Shown piece after piece: positions 13,401-22,892 of a stretch of 64,000 nucleotides of DNA. Every line of letters starts with the position of its first letter. Position 1 is the stretch's first letter. The position numbers were made by a program, and so were the translations under genes. The DNA is taken from assembly GCA_944472135.2 (NCBI GenBank), contig OX235266.1, forward strand, positions 15,479,925 to 15,543,924, given 5' to 3'. Source of the DNA: Trichobilharzia regenti. Lineage: Eukaryota; Platyhelminthes; Trematoda; Strigeidida; Schistosomatidae. The notes beneath the pieces were generated by a model. It had not been told where the DNA came from. It saw nothing but the letters and a program-made list of their open reading frames with translations, and made no database searches.

Positions 13401-13525
13401 CGCAATCAAATAATCAAACATCCGAATCCACTCCACCGGCACCAAGTCTTATCCTCCCTCCATATCAAACACGTAGTGGTCGGCAAATCAGTAAACCGGC
13501 TCGCTACGTTCATTTTGAGGACTAA
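10418..13525 (+). CDS. pol: Gypsy-1 pol: protease-RT-RNase H-integrase polyprotein
   Basis: Reading from a GTG at 10415 gives 1036 residues; the ATG at 10418 is the likelier start. Domains in order: aspartic protease [12 protein letters not shown] (catalytic D29); RT with [25 protein letters not shown] and YIDD (328-331); RNase H with TDAS (D478), E519, D544 and D589; integrase with an H/C zinc region (about 675-707) and DDE residues D734, D793 and E829, the last two 35 residues apart as expected. There are no stops or frameshifts, so the polyprotein looks intact. Start/stop overlap with gag (TGATG) suggests termination-reinitiation or a -1 shift. Confidence 0.95.
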   Translation: MATAVTGNHHSRLFYVRDLTTGTLFLVDTGAEVSVIPPSLSRRSAKIPGKLSLRAANQTNIQTYGEQSMILNLGLRRRFTWIFIVADVRHAILGADFLSHFNLLVDISKKKLVDNCTQLKIHGITCDYSVHSICIEKPESEMFSALLQRFPKILKPSYNVEDISHTVTHKIITTGQPVKARPRRLPPDKLAAAKSEFEHMMQLGIIRPSNSPWSSPLHMVPKTNHDWRPCGDYRALNNATVPDRYPIPHLHDFSLTLHGKTIFTKVDLVRAYHQIPVAPEDIAKTAIITPFGLFEFLRMPFGLKNAAQTFQRFMDQVTQGLDFVFVYIDDVLIASSSTEEHMQHLSLLFQRFEQFGVVINPKKCIFGSPSIEFLGHRITAEGIRPTEDKIETIKNFPEPDSLKKLRRFLGMFNFYRRFIPSCASIVQPLTDLLRCNSKKFQWSEEAKAAFNNAKDALSNVVMLSHINPEASLILCTDASQVAVGAVLQQKFNNDITPLAFFSKKLEPAQTRYSTFGRELLAIYLAVKHFSFLLQGRHFTILTDHKPLCYAFTTSLDRHSPREARQLDYISQFSTDIQFIKGDSNIVADSLSRCDVNHLSSIDISLDNIAKLQKNDAELHTCRRNSSLQLQDVPIPLSDTTIVCDVSTGVHRPFVPLSCRKALFEHLHSLSHPGVRATVRLISERFVWPKMNSDIRRWARECIQCQCSKVHRHTITTPKTFELPERRFQHIHIDIVGPLPTSRGYTHILTAIDRFTRWAIACPLNDISAENVALVFLDRWVSNYGVPTTITSDRGPQFQSTLFRELTRLLGVKHISTTAYHPAANGLVERFHRQLKSSLMAQNDTSKWSEYLPLILLGIRSTIKEDLGCTPAQLVYGTNLTLPGQLVPSADSTDVNIADFTNRLTRQMLQLQPTAPRQSPRRDQINKHLQTCKFVFIRVDAIRKGLQPPYEGPFQVIKRSDKHFTVNKNGRRETVSIDRIKPAYTDNDFESTSAAAQSNNQTSESTPPAPSLILPPYQTRSGRQISKPARYVHFED

Positions 13526-13969
13526 CAAAAAAAAAATAATTAAAAATTATTATTATCTTTTTCGTTTAGACATTATCATCATGACCGTTAGTATTTCGTC
13601 GTAAACTTTGATGTTACTATCACTATTATTTATTTATATGTACCTCACCGAAAAAACAGGTAGTGTCCTTTCCAAAAACTATTGATCTTTAATCCATATT
13701 TTTTTAATGGTTTCTTTCCCCTCCTTAATTACTGTGTATTTACATATTTTTCTTTATACATTAAAAATCTATGTTCATGGTTAGTGCAAATTTAAGTGAC
13801 ATGACTTTCTCTTTCAATTTTTATTGCTGAACCCATTGTATATGCTTTCAGACTTTACATGACTCACATACCTTCTCGCGTTTATGCATGTTGTAATATA
13901 TCCCTATTTTTATCCAAAAGTTGCTATTACTATTATTATTTACTTCATAGTTTTACTTATCATTTCCCG
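13526..13969 (+). other. Gypsy-1 3' non-coding region, upstream part
   Basis: AT-rich non-coding sequence between the pol stop and the insertion site of BEL B. It continues after B at 17954-17989, which holds the purine tract. No env-like frame is present. Confidence 0.8.
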
Positions 13970-14336
13970 TGTCAGCCAAGTCTCATAAACCGTTAATGCC
14001 CAGCTCTCGCTACGCTCGGGCCCACGCTGTTCTTAGAAGATTTCTCAGAAACGCTTAGTTATAACGGACGCAAAAACCAAAACACCGATCTGCCGTTTGA
14101 TATTTCTGTATTGTTACACCAACATATAAAAGGAATAAGCGAACTAAGCAAACTAAGGTCTGAAAACAAATATTACAATAATAAATCGTTGTTACTTCTG
14201 ACGATGTTTCAGTCTTCTTTCTGAACAGCGACCGATGAGACGATGACTGTCGTATTGATGCCTCCGCGAAAATTGGGGAAGTTGATTTTGAGCAAACAAC
14301 CAAGAATTGATCGTTCAATCTTCAACTCCATTGACA

Positions 14337-15486
14337 CTCCCCGGCAAAAAAGGGATCCAACCCTTTTTTCCTTCACGACCAATGCACGTTGACTTGGATG
14401 CCATTGCGAGAACCTGGGTCACACGGACAGAGCTGAAATGGAAAACAAACAGAGAAGCCAACACACCACAAGCATACCCACAGCACAATCTCACACATCA
14501 ATGACGACCTGCGCCTCCAGATAGAGACCTCCTCTTGACATCTTGCAACACAATCGCCACTTACTAGAATGACTCTTGCAGAATGCAACGTGACCATAGC
14601 AGCACCTCATGATACTCTTCAAGCATCCTCTTTTCTATTCACTATCAATTATCACTGAAATCGCTTGTCACTCATTCTGCCTCAGTTCTAGTAGCGGTGA
14701 CGCATGCGAGCCTCAGTCGTTTACACTCTTTCTCCCCGGCGTGTCGGACCGCAGCTAACAATTATCTCCGTGTGCATTTCATTCTCAGCAATAGCCTAGC
14801 CTCCCCGGCGTATACGACCCATCTGCTGTCTCTAACATCAATCAATTCATTCACGGATGTAGAAGAGTGGACACAACTTCGAAAGTAATCACGACGAAAA
14901 TTTTAACAAAATTATGCAATAAAAACAAGATACGAAAACAACAAGTAAACACAATGAATTCAAATAACACCAATTGATATGACACACCACACGTATATAC
15001 AAACAGTACACACAAACTCGCATTTCATGTCTTGATGGAATACCCTTGAAGAATTGCAGGACTTACACCAGTACGCCTACAAACCTTCACAGGTTGACGA
15101 TTGTAATTTGTGGAATGTCCGGACACAAACAAAATTAACTAACAATTATATCAATTGGAACTCACACAATTATTCAACACAAACATATGTACAATCACTA
15201 CATCAAAAAAGTGGATTCCGGCATGACAAACTACCTTTGAAGAACTGTAGGACTTACAGCAGTACGCCTACATTCATTCTCAGGTTGATGATCCAAGTGG
15301 AAGTCGTCCGGACACAAACAGAATTACCAACAGCTAGATGACAGATGATATCAATTCAGTATATACAATATGAACATATGTACAAAATCACACACCGAGC
15401 ACATTAGACTGCTCATTGATGCGCTACCCTTTGAAGAACTGTAGGACTTACAGCAGTACGCCTACAACCCTTCTCAGGTTGACGCC
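14337..15486 (-). other. BEL B non-coding 3' region with ~190-bp repeats
   Basis: Colinear with 6361-7535 of BEL A. The repeated block (AGGACTTACAGCAGTACGCC...) occurs at about 15056, 15249 and 15445. The purine-rich complement of CTCCCCGGC at 14337-14345 next to the LTR is the likely polypurine tract. Confidence 0.75.
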
Positions 15487-17442
15487 CTAGGTTGGAAAAT
15501 CGTCGCAGAGTTCATTTGCTAACTTCCTTCTATCAGCTATATCCTCAAATCTGAACGGCAACACGCCCATGTCATTGTATCGTAGAATATATATGACCAA
15601 CAAACACACGACATATCTCATCAACCAAGTATAGAAACAGAGTAATTTACACCAAAGATAATAACATTCAAATAGTAACTTGAAACTAGAAATGCCTTTA
15701 TTCGTGAAAGTCAATTTAACAATAACTCTCTCCTTTACACTTGGTTTATCCTCACCAAACTGACCATTGATATTCGTCCTTTCAAACGAACTGATAATAT
15801 CATAGTCATTGCACAAGATACTTGAGTTGATGGGCGTCTTTTTCATTGTGGATGACAGCACCAACGACGACTGATTGATATCAGTTGATGAAGTTAGCGG
15901 TGGATCGAAAGCTGTTGTTGATCGACTTTCAGAAATTTGTCTACCTGCAAGACCACCACCACTGCTGTCTTTTACTATCAGCTCAGGTTTAGCACTAGCA
16001 TCTGATGATAGGTGGGCTACATGCTGATCACTCACACTGACGGTCTCACAAGTATGCATGCCTTCTGCAACTGCATCTGCGTTCAATTCTACTTCACGTT
16101 CAAGTTGTACAGAAACTTTGTTCAACTTAGCAGTCGTAGGCATATCCCTCATCTCATCATGATCAACCAAAGACAAATCTGCACTATCCTGATCATTACC
16201 ACAAATATTCAATTTACCGTCAAGTTCATCATTTTCAAACTCTTTAATAACAGAAGTAGACAATTTTGGTTCCTCCTCACAAATCATTAAAGGTTTTACA
16301 TCTTCACTCTGACTAGTTATAATTTGTAAACTTTTGGAGTCAGAACTGCACTCTGAAGCAGTAACTCTATTCTGTGACACTCTATTCAGCAACGGCTTAC
16401 CAGTTGCAACTACAGACTTCTTCACAACAACGTTATCGTCGCACAATTCGGAGTCAGGTCTGGAGTTTACATTTAGCTTATCACTGAACTTGCTCACTGG
16501 TTCACAGTTCACTTCTGTATGCACCTCTTGCACACGTGTAAACCACAACCGTGTGTGTCTTGCATCTTGTAGCTTATCCGTTGAGGATGTACTACGAAAC
16601 CTGTTACACTCACTAGGTCTATATGCATTACTAAACATCATGGAGCCTTCTCGATATCCACCTCTCTGAAGCCCTTTCGTCATCAATGATTGCATTTTAC
16701 CCCCAGACTGCTCTATTGTAGGGGTGAGATGTAATAGACTGGCGAACTTGCTCGTAGATTGATTGACGCTATCTTTTACCAGTTTCAGGATATCATCAAA
16801 CTTTGGCTCGATACCCTCATCCTCCATACGGGAGCTCATCTTCACCCACTTCCTTTGCAATCGAGTAGGTAGACGTCTTGCTATTACTTCTAGGATAAAA
16901 CACGAGTTGAGATCACTCATTCGATTCATCGAAATCATTGCATCCTTGTAAATTAGCAAGTTATCTAAAAACTCAGTGAGTGCCTGGGAGTCATCCTGTA
17001 ATTGACCACCATTACCCTTAACAGCCTCGAATAATTTCCCTGCAATCATCGAGGGCCTTCCAAACCTTTGGCGTAATATGCTCATAGCCTCATCGTAGCC
17101 CTCTTTTGGCTTCATAAACTTACAGCACTGTATAGCTCTTGAAGCATCTCCAGTGCAATATCTCATCAAATACATCAATTTCAATTCAGCATTTAATAAA
17201 AATCCACTAAACATGATATCAAACTCCTTTACAAATTGTAAATAATCAGCCGGGTTTCCATCAAAACACCGTGGTTCAAGTTTAGGCAGTTTGATGTTCC
17301 TATTATCCCTGAACGGCGAAACAATAACATCAACCATGTCATGCTTAACATCAGACACATCGTTACAATTAACAGACAAGTCACTGTGACTTACTTTCCT
17401 GTTTGCATCCAAGACACTCTGTCCCTTCTTTGACCCAGGCAT
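15487..17442 (-). CDS. gag: BEL B gag-like protein with C-terminal hydrophobic segment
   Basis: Single frame of 651 residues starting at ATG 17442. Residues about 50-250 look like a BEL/Pao gag (the region annotated as DUF1759 in related elements): KLPKLEPRCFDGNPADYLQF, later ILRQRFGRPSMIAGKLFEAV and ARRLPTRLQRKWVKMSS. The middle (about 270-580) is polar and of low similarity, with no zinc knuckle that I can see. Residues about 588-621 form a strongly hydrophobic stretch, long enough for one or two membrane spans, followed by a short charged tail (FEDIADRRKLANELCDD). No protease, RT or integrase motif follows. The origin of the hydrophobic tail is unknown; it may be a remnant of a downstream frame joined by deletion of pol. 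The frame is intact, unlike its copy in BEL A. Confidence 0.85.
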   Translation of the reverse strand: MPGSKKGQSVLDANRKVSHSDLSVNCNDVSDVKHDMVDVIVSPFRDNRNIKLPKLEPRCFDGNPADYLQFVKEFDIMFSGFLLNAELKLMYLMRYCTGDASRAIQCCKFMKPKEGYDEAMSILRQRFGRPSMIAGKLFEAVKGNGGQLQDDSQALTEFLDNLLIYKDAMISMNRMSDLNSCFILEVIARRLPTRLQRKWVKMSSRMEDEGIEPKFDDILKLVKDSVNQSTSKFASLLHLTPTIEQSGGKMQSLMTKGLQRGGYREGSMMFSNAYRPSECNRFRSTSSTDKLQDARHTRLWFTRVQEVHTEVNCEPVSKFSDKLNVNSRPDSELCDDNVVVKKSVVATGKPLLNRVSQNRVTASECSSDSKSLQIITSQSEDVKPLMICEEEPKLSTSVIKEFENDELDGKLNICGNDQDSADLSLVDHDEMRDMPTTAKLNKVSVQLEREVELNADAVAEGMHTCETVSVSDQHVAHLSSDASAKPELIVKDSSGGGLAGRQISESRSTTAFDPPLTSSTDINQSSLVLSSTMKKTPINSSILCNDYDIISSFERTNINGQFGEDKPSVKERVIVKLTFTNKGISSFKLLFECYYLWCKLLCFYTWLMRYVVCLLVIYILRYNDMGVLPFRFEDIADRRKLANELCDDFPT

Positions 17443-17586
17443 TGTTGAACTTGACCAAATTCCAAAAACGTTCCAGATATTGCTTGTTCAAAGAGGACTT
17501 GACCGGCACCAGGAAAAATGAACGGCGACTATCCAAACTTTCACCAACTGTTTCAATCCGCCAGATCTGTTTCTATCGTCAGAAAC

Positions 17587-17953
17587 TGTCAGCCAAGTCT
17601 CATAAACCGTTAATGCCCAGCTCTTGCTACGCTCGGGCCCACGCTGTTCTTAGAAGATTTCTCAGAAACGCTTAGTTATAACGGACGCAAAAACCAAAAC
17701 ACCGATCTGCCGTTTGATATTTCTGTATTGTTACACCAACATATAAAAGGAATAAGCGAACTAAGCAAACTAAGGTCTGTAAACAAATATTACAATAATA
17801 AATCGTTGTTACTTCTGACGATGTTTCAGTCTTCTTTCTGAACAGCGACCGATGAGACGATGACTGTCGTATTGATGCCTCCGCGAAAATCGAGGAAGTT
17901 GATTTTGAGCAAACAACCAAGAATTGATCGTTCAATCTTCAACTCCATTGACA
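17587..17953 (-). repeat. BEL B 5' LTR (in element sense)
   Basis: Length 367 bp; the partner is 13970-14336. The internal region begins at 17586 and runs downward. Confidence 0.92.
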
Positions 17954-17989
17954 TCCCGGTTGTCTCTCCGTACCTCTAGGGGGGAGCCG

Positions 17990-18470
17990 TGTTGAGTACG
18001 TAACAATGTGATTGTACACTTTTTGGTTACTTGTATAAATTCGAGATATTGTACATAATTTTTGTTTAAAACGCTTCTTGTTGAAATATACATAACTTCC
18101 GTGTACAATTGAAAAATACACTCTGCTGTTGGAGACTTCGTCTTCTCCCTGGTCACTTCTGCTTACTTGCTCCACTCACACCGTGTTGTATACTTCGGAT
18201 TTATTGTAGGAGCCTACTACTTTCAACCGAAGACATTTCTACAACCGGAACACAGCAGCTACAGCAGACGCAGTCCAAACAGTTAACGTGCCTGTGGATT
18301 ATATAATTAATTTGTAGCCGAGGACTTACACTTTATAACCAAGTAATCCTTTTTGTTGCTATAACTCGTCACTGTATTTTTGGTAATATAATGTGATTTA
18401 ATACTCCACTGACTTGGATTATTACTTTTATACTTGGAATGTTAGTGAACTCTAATATTAGTCCCCTACA
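17990..18470 (+). repeat. Gypsy-1 3' LTR
   Basis: Length 481 bp; differs from the 5' LTR at two positions by eye (ATATAATG for ATATATTG, and TAATACTCC for TAACACTCC). Followed by the CTAT duplication. Confidence 0.93.
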
Positions 18471-19032
18471 CTATTACTTCTAGTATAAAACTCGAGTTGA
18501 GGTCACTCATGCGACTCAGCGAAATCATTGCATCCTTGTAAATTAGCAAGTTATCTAAAAACTCAGTGAGTGCCTGGGAGTCATCCTGTAATTGACCACC
18601 ATTACCCTTAACAGCCTCGAATAATTTCCCTGCAATCATCGAAGGTCTTCCAAACCTTTGACGTAATATGCTCATAGCCTCGTAGTAGCCCTCTTTTGGC
18701 TTCATAAACTTACAGCACTCTATAGCTCTTGCAGCATCTCCAGTGCAATATCTCATCAAATACATTAACTTCAATTCATCACTTGATAGAAAACTACTCA
18801 ACATGATCTCAAACTCCTTTACAAATTGTAAATAATCAGCTGGGTTTCCGTCGAAACACCGTGGTTCTAATTTAGGGAGTTTGATGTTCCTATTATCCCT
18901 GAACGGCGAAGCAGTAACATCGACCATGTCATGCTTAACATCAGACACATCGTTACAAGTAACAGACAAGTCACCATGACTTACTTTCCTGTTTGCATCC
19001 AAGACACTCTGTCCCTTCTTTGACCCAGGCAT
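18471..19032 (-). pseudogene. BEL A gag, N-terminal part
   Basis: Starts at ATG 19032 and encodes the first ~187 residues of the same gag as in BEL B. It is cut at the gypsy-1 3' LTR after MSDLNSSFILEVI. The conserved gag core (LPKLEPRCFDGNPADYL, LRQRFGRPSMIAG) is intact. The remainder is at 7536-8909. Confidence 0.9.
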
Positions 19033-19175
19033 TGTTGAACTTGACCCAATTCCAAAAAAGTTCCAGATATTGCTTGTTCAAAGAGGACTTGACCGGCACC
19101 AGGAAAGATGAACGGCGACTATCCAAACTTTCACCAACTGTCTGAATCCGCCAGTCTGTTTCTACCATCAGAAAC

Positions 19176-19544
19176 TGTCAATCACGTCTCATAAACCGTT
19201 AATGCCCAGCTCTCGCTACGCTCGGGCCCACGCTGTTCTTCGAAGATTTCTCAGAAACGCTTAGTTATAACGGACGCAAAAACCAAAACACTGATCTGCC
19301 GCTTTAGATTTGTTTATTGTTACACCAACATATAAAAGGAATAAGCGAACTAAGCAAACTAAGGTCTGAAAACAAATATTACAATAATAAATCGTCGTAT
19401 TACTTCTGACGATGTTTCACTCTTCTTTCTGAACAGCGACCGATGAGACGATGACTGTCGTATTGATGCCTCCGCGAAAATTGGGGAAGTTGATTTTAAG
19501 CAAACAACCAAGAATTGATCGTTCAATCTTCAACTCTATTGACA
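19176..19544 (-). repeat. BEL A 5' LTR (in element sense)
   Basis: Length 369 bp, abutting the second AATGA copy at 19545-19549. Confidence 0.93.
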
Positions 19545-19715
19545 AATGATTATTTTCAGTTGAAGGTGTGCTTGGAGATTTCGGAGTTCACCTACTTTCC
19601 CTCTCAGCCCCCTCACATTGCTATATAGGCAACTGACAGTGAGTCTAACAACCTCAGAGTGTTGTGGGGGTAGTTGACGTGAAACCGTCTGCTGGTGGGG
19701 GACTTGATGTTGGAA

Positions 19716-20789
19716 CTAGTTGGCCGATTCCGATAGAACCGGCCCGTTGTAGTTTTTTTCAATGGATTTAGGCAGGACACTTGGGAGACACAGACTATTA
19801 TTCTCAGAGCTGCATCGCTCTAGTGTCACCGAAGCTTGGGGTCGTATTAAAGCCTCAGTTTGCTGCCTCCTTATATTCCTGGGTCTGCTTTCACAGCATC
19901 GGATGTGTCCTCCAATTTTTCCCTTGGTCTCATACCACCGTTGAAGTGATATGGACAACTGCTCCGGGGAGTTGAATGTGACACATAGCAGCTTTGGAGA
20001 GATAATCAATGTTAGATGAGCGGGACGAGGTAGTCGGAAAATGGAGATGGCTCCAGAAGCGCCAGGGGCCATCTGAGATGACAGCCATCTCCATTGTTGT
20101 ACGTCGTGCATGTGTTTTTCACAAGCAGTGCCGGTTTCCAGCTCCGGAACACCGTGTACCACCATAGAGGTGGAAGGCATCAGTTCCGGTGACTCCCTGG
20201 CCATATTTCTGACAGCCCATGGTCTATCTTGCCGCGCTCTTATGTTAGAACTTCTGTCCAGGGCTAGTACCTGAGCCATTAACAGTACTTTTTCGGCCTC
20301 TTCGGCCGAGTCCAGTGTAACCCGTAATGGTGGTGGCTTACCCTGAGGCGTGTGGACACCCCTGTACAGTCTGCACAGTTTTGCTGAACTAATGTTCAGA
20401 CCTAGTTTGCCGCACAGGTTGAACCACTGTTCCTGATCAAACAGGGCCCGTTGTTCGAGCAAGCTATCCGTGCTCACAGGTACGTTAAAGAGGATGAGAG
20501 AGTTAGACCGACTACCCTCAGACTTAGGTTTTGCCTTCGGCTTCTTGCAGTCCTTTGCATCATTAGCAACATTAGGCTTCATCGGTACCTGGACAGCCTT
20601 TTTTGTGTTGCCAGGCTTGCTAGTGGATGCAAGTGGTGCCTTTGTAATTTTGCTTTCCCCTGATGTGGATGGAACCTTGCTAATCTTCACCTTGTGAGAA
20701 TTGGCATTTCCAGTCAGTAGGGCTGGTGTGTCCTTCTTTATGTCTTTGACCAGTTTCGGCAGTGCGAGTTTAGCATGGCGGAGCTGCAT
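19716..20789 (-). CDS. CR1 copy 1 ORF1b
   Basis: About 357 codons from the ATG at 20789 (the frame opens at GTG 20807). A basic, Lys/Pro/Ser-rich N-terminal part is followed by a region with a weak RNA-binding-protein look (SNSLILFNVPVSTDSLLEQR...CRLYRGVHTPQGKPPPLRVTL), which resembles an RRM-type fold of the kind found in other LINE ORF1 proteins; this is inference. The A AAA AAC heptamer (complement of 19752-19758) and hairpin (19722-19744) near the 3' end are identical to those of copy 2. Confidence 0.8.
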   Translation of the reverse strand: MQLRHAKLALPKLVKDIKKDTPALLTGNANSHKVKISKVPSTSGESKITKAPLASTSKPGNTKKAVQVPMKPNVANDAKDCKKPKAKPKSEGSRSNSLILFNVPVSTDSLLEQRALFDQEQWFNLCGKLGLNISSAKLCRLYRGVHTPQGKPPPLRVTLDSAEEAEKVLLMAQVLALDRSSNIRARQDRPWAVRNMARESPELMPSTSMVVHGVPELETGTACEKHMHDVQQWRWLSSQMAPGASGAISIFRLPRPAHLTLIISPKLLCVTFNSPEQLSISLQRWYETKGKIGGHIRCCESRPRNIRRQQTEALIRPQASVTLERCSSENNSLCLPSVLPKSIEKNYNGPVLSESAN

Positions 20790-21349
20790 GATACTGTGTT
20801 GGGGCACAAGAGCGTGTTATTTCTGCTATCCGCAGACACGCTTTGTGGGACTATGCCAGGGCGACAAAGTGGACACACGTACCAAAACCATGGGCATGGG
20901 TTATTTCTCATAAACTCATAGTATGCTTTCGGTACTTCTTTGTCACAACGGCAGTGCACCCATCGTTTGCAAAAATTACATTCAAACGCTGAATCAGTTT
21001 TAGAAACTGTGATGCTGCACGCCTGACATTCATCCCCTTTCCTTGATGACGCCTTCGAGGTCTTATGACGTCTTGAACGTTTCCTTTTAGGCTTGATGTG
21101 TTTCACACACTGGCCTACAGTTGATGCAGGTGTAGAATCCTGTCCTTCTGGTATTGCCTGTGCCGTTTCAGTACTAGAATGTGGCAATGCAGGCGTTGTA
21201 TCAGGGCAGACGAAAGCTACACGAGACTTTAGGATCGGTATGCGGGAAGGAGTTGAAATCCCTGGATTTTTTCCTTCGCTGGCTGAAGCCCTTGTGACTA
21301 CAGAGTACGGCATTCTAGTGGCTTTTTTAAGGCTGCTTTCAACAACCAT
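20738..21349 (-). CDS. CR1 copy 1 ORF1a with PHD-type zinc finger
   Basis: About 203 codons from the ATG near 21349. After a polar N-terminus and a basic run (KRKRSRRHKTSK) it carries a C4HC3 pattern (CQACSI..., CNFCKRWVHCRC, CPLC) typical of a PHD finger, a domain known in ORF1 of some CR1/L2-type LINEs. Its last ~20 codons overlap ORF1b in another frame. Confidence 0.85.
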   Translation of the reverse strand: MVVESSLKKATRMPYSVVTRASASEGKNPGISTPSRIPILKSRVAFVCPDTTPALPHSSTETAQAIPEGQDSTPASTVGQCVKHIKPKRKRSRRHKTSKASSRKGDECQACSITVSKTDSAFECNFCKRWVHCRCDKEVPKAYYEFMRNNPCPWFWYVCPLCRPGIVPQSVSADSRNNTLLCPNTVSCSSAMLNSHCRNWSKT

Positions 21350-21735
21350 ATTACCAATCACTATAAATTATGCTATGTACGTCTAAGAGAGCAACAGTTT
21401 CTATCCAAAAGAGCAAGAATAAGACTGAAAAAGTATAAGGCAAGGAAAAGAAAAGGTATTCGACTTTACCTAGTACTTTCTGAATGATCGGCTTCACGGC
21501 AATCACGTGGTAGACCAACAAGTCTTGATTCTCTGAACGAGTGAGGAAGATGCTGCTACAAAAGTAGCACCTGAAGCTTTGGCAGTAGTTCGAGACAGGT
21601 GGACTTACCACACAGAGATTTACTATGTAAGTAATGGTTGAATTAAATTCACCGGCTAGGAAGATCAGGTTTCCCAAACGGATAATTCACAGAATTGGTA
21701 TTTTCCGGTTGGAGAGGAAAAAGCACGTCGTATTC

Positions 21736-22070
21736 GTTCATTCGAGCTGGTATAAAACTATTTTATTTCTCGCTTCTTGGTTGTGAATTAAACGTTCCAG
21801 GTCTTCCGTGAAACTTTGCTTAGTTCGTCCTGTCACTTGACTGTCATAGCTTTCCTTGACTCCAAAAGGAGTGGTGCTGGGATTAGTTATTTGTAGTTTG
21901 TAGTACGTTAAGACCGTGTTGCTACTGTGAAGAAAGTTGACCTTTTCACCATTTAGTCCTCCAGTATCGTTTTCAAAAGGAAAGAGACAATGACAGATTT
22001 AATTAGTGTAGATTATTGAGACTACATGACTGGTCCCGTTTAATACAGTCATAAAAAAACATGTTAACTG
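21736..22070 (-). repeat. Older, diverged CR1 3' end
   Basis: Resembles the CR1 3' untranslated region (compare 2740-3060) with many substitutions: GAGCTGGTATAAAAC, CTCGCTTCTTGGTTGTGA, GACTCCAAAAGGAGTGGTGC, then a TTTAATTAGTG end. The 5' terminus of CR1 copy 1 sits directly beside it in head-to-tail order. Confidence 0.75.
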
Positions 22071-22574
22071 CAACCAGCTTCATAGATAGATACAGGGAGA
22101 TAAAAAAGTTCATTATTAATAAAAAACAAGAACGGCTAGCACTGGAATTTTTGAAGCATCTTCGATCGAAACTTTTTTGACGTAGACAAAATTGTAACAG
22201 TCGTTACTAACGCAATTTTGTATGCAATGTATTGTGATCGACAGCCTCTGAAATAATGCTGAATAGCAGAGAGAAGAACTGGATGGCGAAGAAGAAGAAT
22301 GAAACATCCTACCAAGAGACTCCAGCCACCATATATCAAGTTATGGCAACCGCAATGATCAGTCATCACATATTAGAAAGTGCGACGCGAAAACTAAGGG
22401 CTAGAGGTTCGAAACTGGTCACTCCTTGGTAAACAATCAAAAGTTGCTCCCCTACACAGTGATACTGGGTAAATAGGTGATGCAAATGATACTTTTGTTC
22501 TATAAATAAAGAGGTTCGATGTCCTTCCGTGGATAACAGCCTCATATTTTTTTTCCACTGAAAAAAGTGGCAGT
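22071..22574. other. Unassigned DNA
   Basis: Short reading frames only; no recognisable element. Confidence 0.4.
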
Positions 22575-22579
22575 GTCTT

Positions 22580-22887
22580 TGTCAATGTAGTTGAAGATTG
22601 AACGATCAATTCATGGTTGTCTGCTCAAAACCAACTTCCCCAATTTTCGCGGTGGCATCAATACGACAGTCATCGTCTCATCGGTCGCTGTTCAGAAAGA
22701 AGTCAACAATAAACCGTCAGAAGTAATATTGTGATTTATTATTGTAATATTTGTTCACAGACCTTAGTCATACGTCATTTATATGTTGGTGTAACAATAA
22801 AGAATCCTCGAGTCAACAATTGGTGTTTTGGTTTTTTCGTCCGTTATTACTAAGCGTTTCTGAGAAACTTCAAGCGACTGGCCGACA
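22580..22887 (+). repeat. BEL solo LTR (diverged, internally shortened)
   Basis: Aligns to the complement of the BEL A/B LTRs (TGTCAATGTAGTTGAAGATT...GACTGGCCGACA) but lacks about 60 bp near its 3' end. The flanking 5-bp duplication GTCTT (22575-22579 and 22888-22892) marks it as a true insertion reduced to one LTR. Confidence 0.85.
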
Positions 22888-22892
22888 GTCTT

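Larger units (their letters stand above)
13970..17953 (-). mobile_element. BEL/Pao LTR retrotransposon B (innermost insertion)
   Basis: Two 367-bp LTRs (13970-14336 and 17587-17953; TGTCAGC...ATTGACA) differ at 4 positions by eye. The flanking duplication is TCCCG (13965-13969 and 17954-17958). The total is 3984 bp, minus sense. It is a close relative of BEL A but of a slightly different subfamily (for example AGCCAAG against AATCACG near the LTR edge). It contains one long gag-like frame and the same repeat-bearing non-coding region, with no pol. Because it lies inside gypsy-1, it is the youngest of the four nested insertions. Confidence 0.94.
8910..18470 (+). mobile_element. Ty3/gypsy LTR retrotransposon, CsRn1/Boudicca-like (gypsy-1)
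   Basis: It has two 481-bp LTRs (8910-9390 and 17990-18470; TGTTGAG...CCCTACA) differing at only 2 positions by eye. A 4-bp duplication CTAT lies at 8906-8909 and 18471-18474. The 5' LTR is followed by AATTAATTGGTGAGCCCGAT, a plausible primer-binding site of the TGGTGA... type. A purine run (AGGGGGGAG at about 17978-17986) precedes the 3' LTR. It encodes gag and a full pol on the plus strand, opposite to its BEL host. BEL B is inserted between pol and the purine tract. The gag zinc motif (CHCC type) and overall layout match the CsRn1 clade, to which schistosome Boudicca belongs; the family assignment is inference. Confidence 0.93.
5992..19544 (-). mobile_element. BEL/Pao LTR retrotransposon A (host of nested gypsy and BEL B)
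   Basis: The element is bounded by two 369-bp LTRs (5992-6360 and 19176-19544) with TGTCAAT...ATTGACA ends and flanked by a perfect 5-bp duplication AATGA (5987-5991 and 19545-19549). By eye the LTRs differ at only 4 positions. Its own DNA is about 4.0 kb (5992-8909 plus 18471-19544); the rest is inserted gypsy DNA. The sense strand is minus, as shown by the gag frame and by a purine run (complement of CTCCCCGGC at 6361-6369) next to the LTR at 5992-6360. No protease, RT, RNase H or integrase frame is present, so the copy is non-autonomous. Confidence 0.93.
19545..21735 (-). mobile_element. CR1-like copy 1, 5' part (ORF1 region)
   Basis: Continuation of the CR1 element interrupted at 5991. 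It aligns with 27932-30117 of copy 2 and ends at the same 5' terminus (complement of ...CACGTCGTATTC at 21735, matching 30117). The shared 5' end suggests both copies are full length. Confidence 0.92.

Noticed and set aside
13526..13969. Possible env gene downstream of gypsy-1 pol
   Set aside because: Only AT-rich non-coding sequence before BEL B and a 36-bp remainder after it.
17672..17935. 87-codon minus-strand frame repeated at 14055-14318
   Set aside because: It lies wholly within the BEL LTRs and is a by-product of LTR sequence, not a gene.
18109..18306. 65-codon frame found identically at 9029-9226 and 51126-51323
   Set aside because: It is inside the gypsy-1 LTR in all three places; repetition reflects the LTR, not protein conservation.
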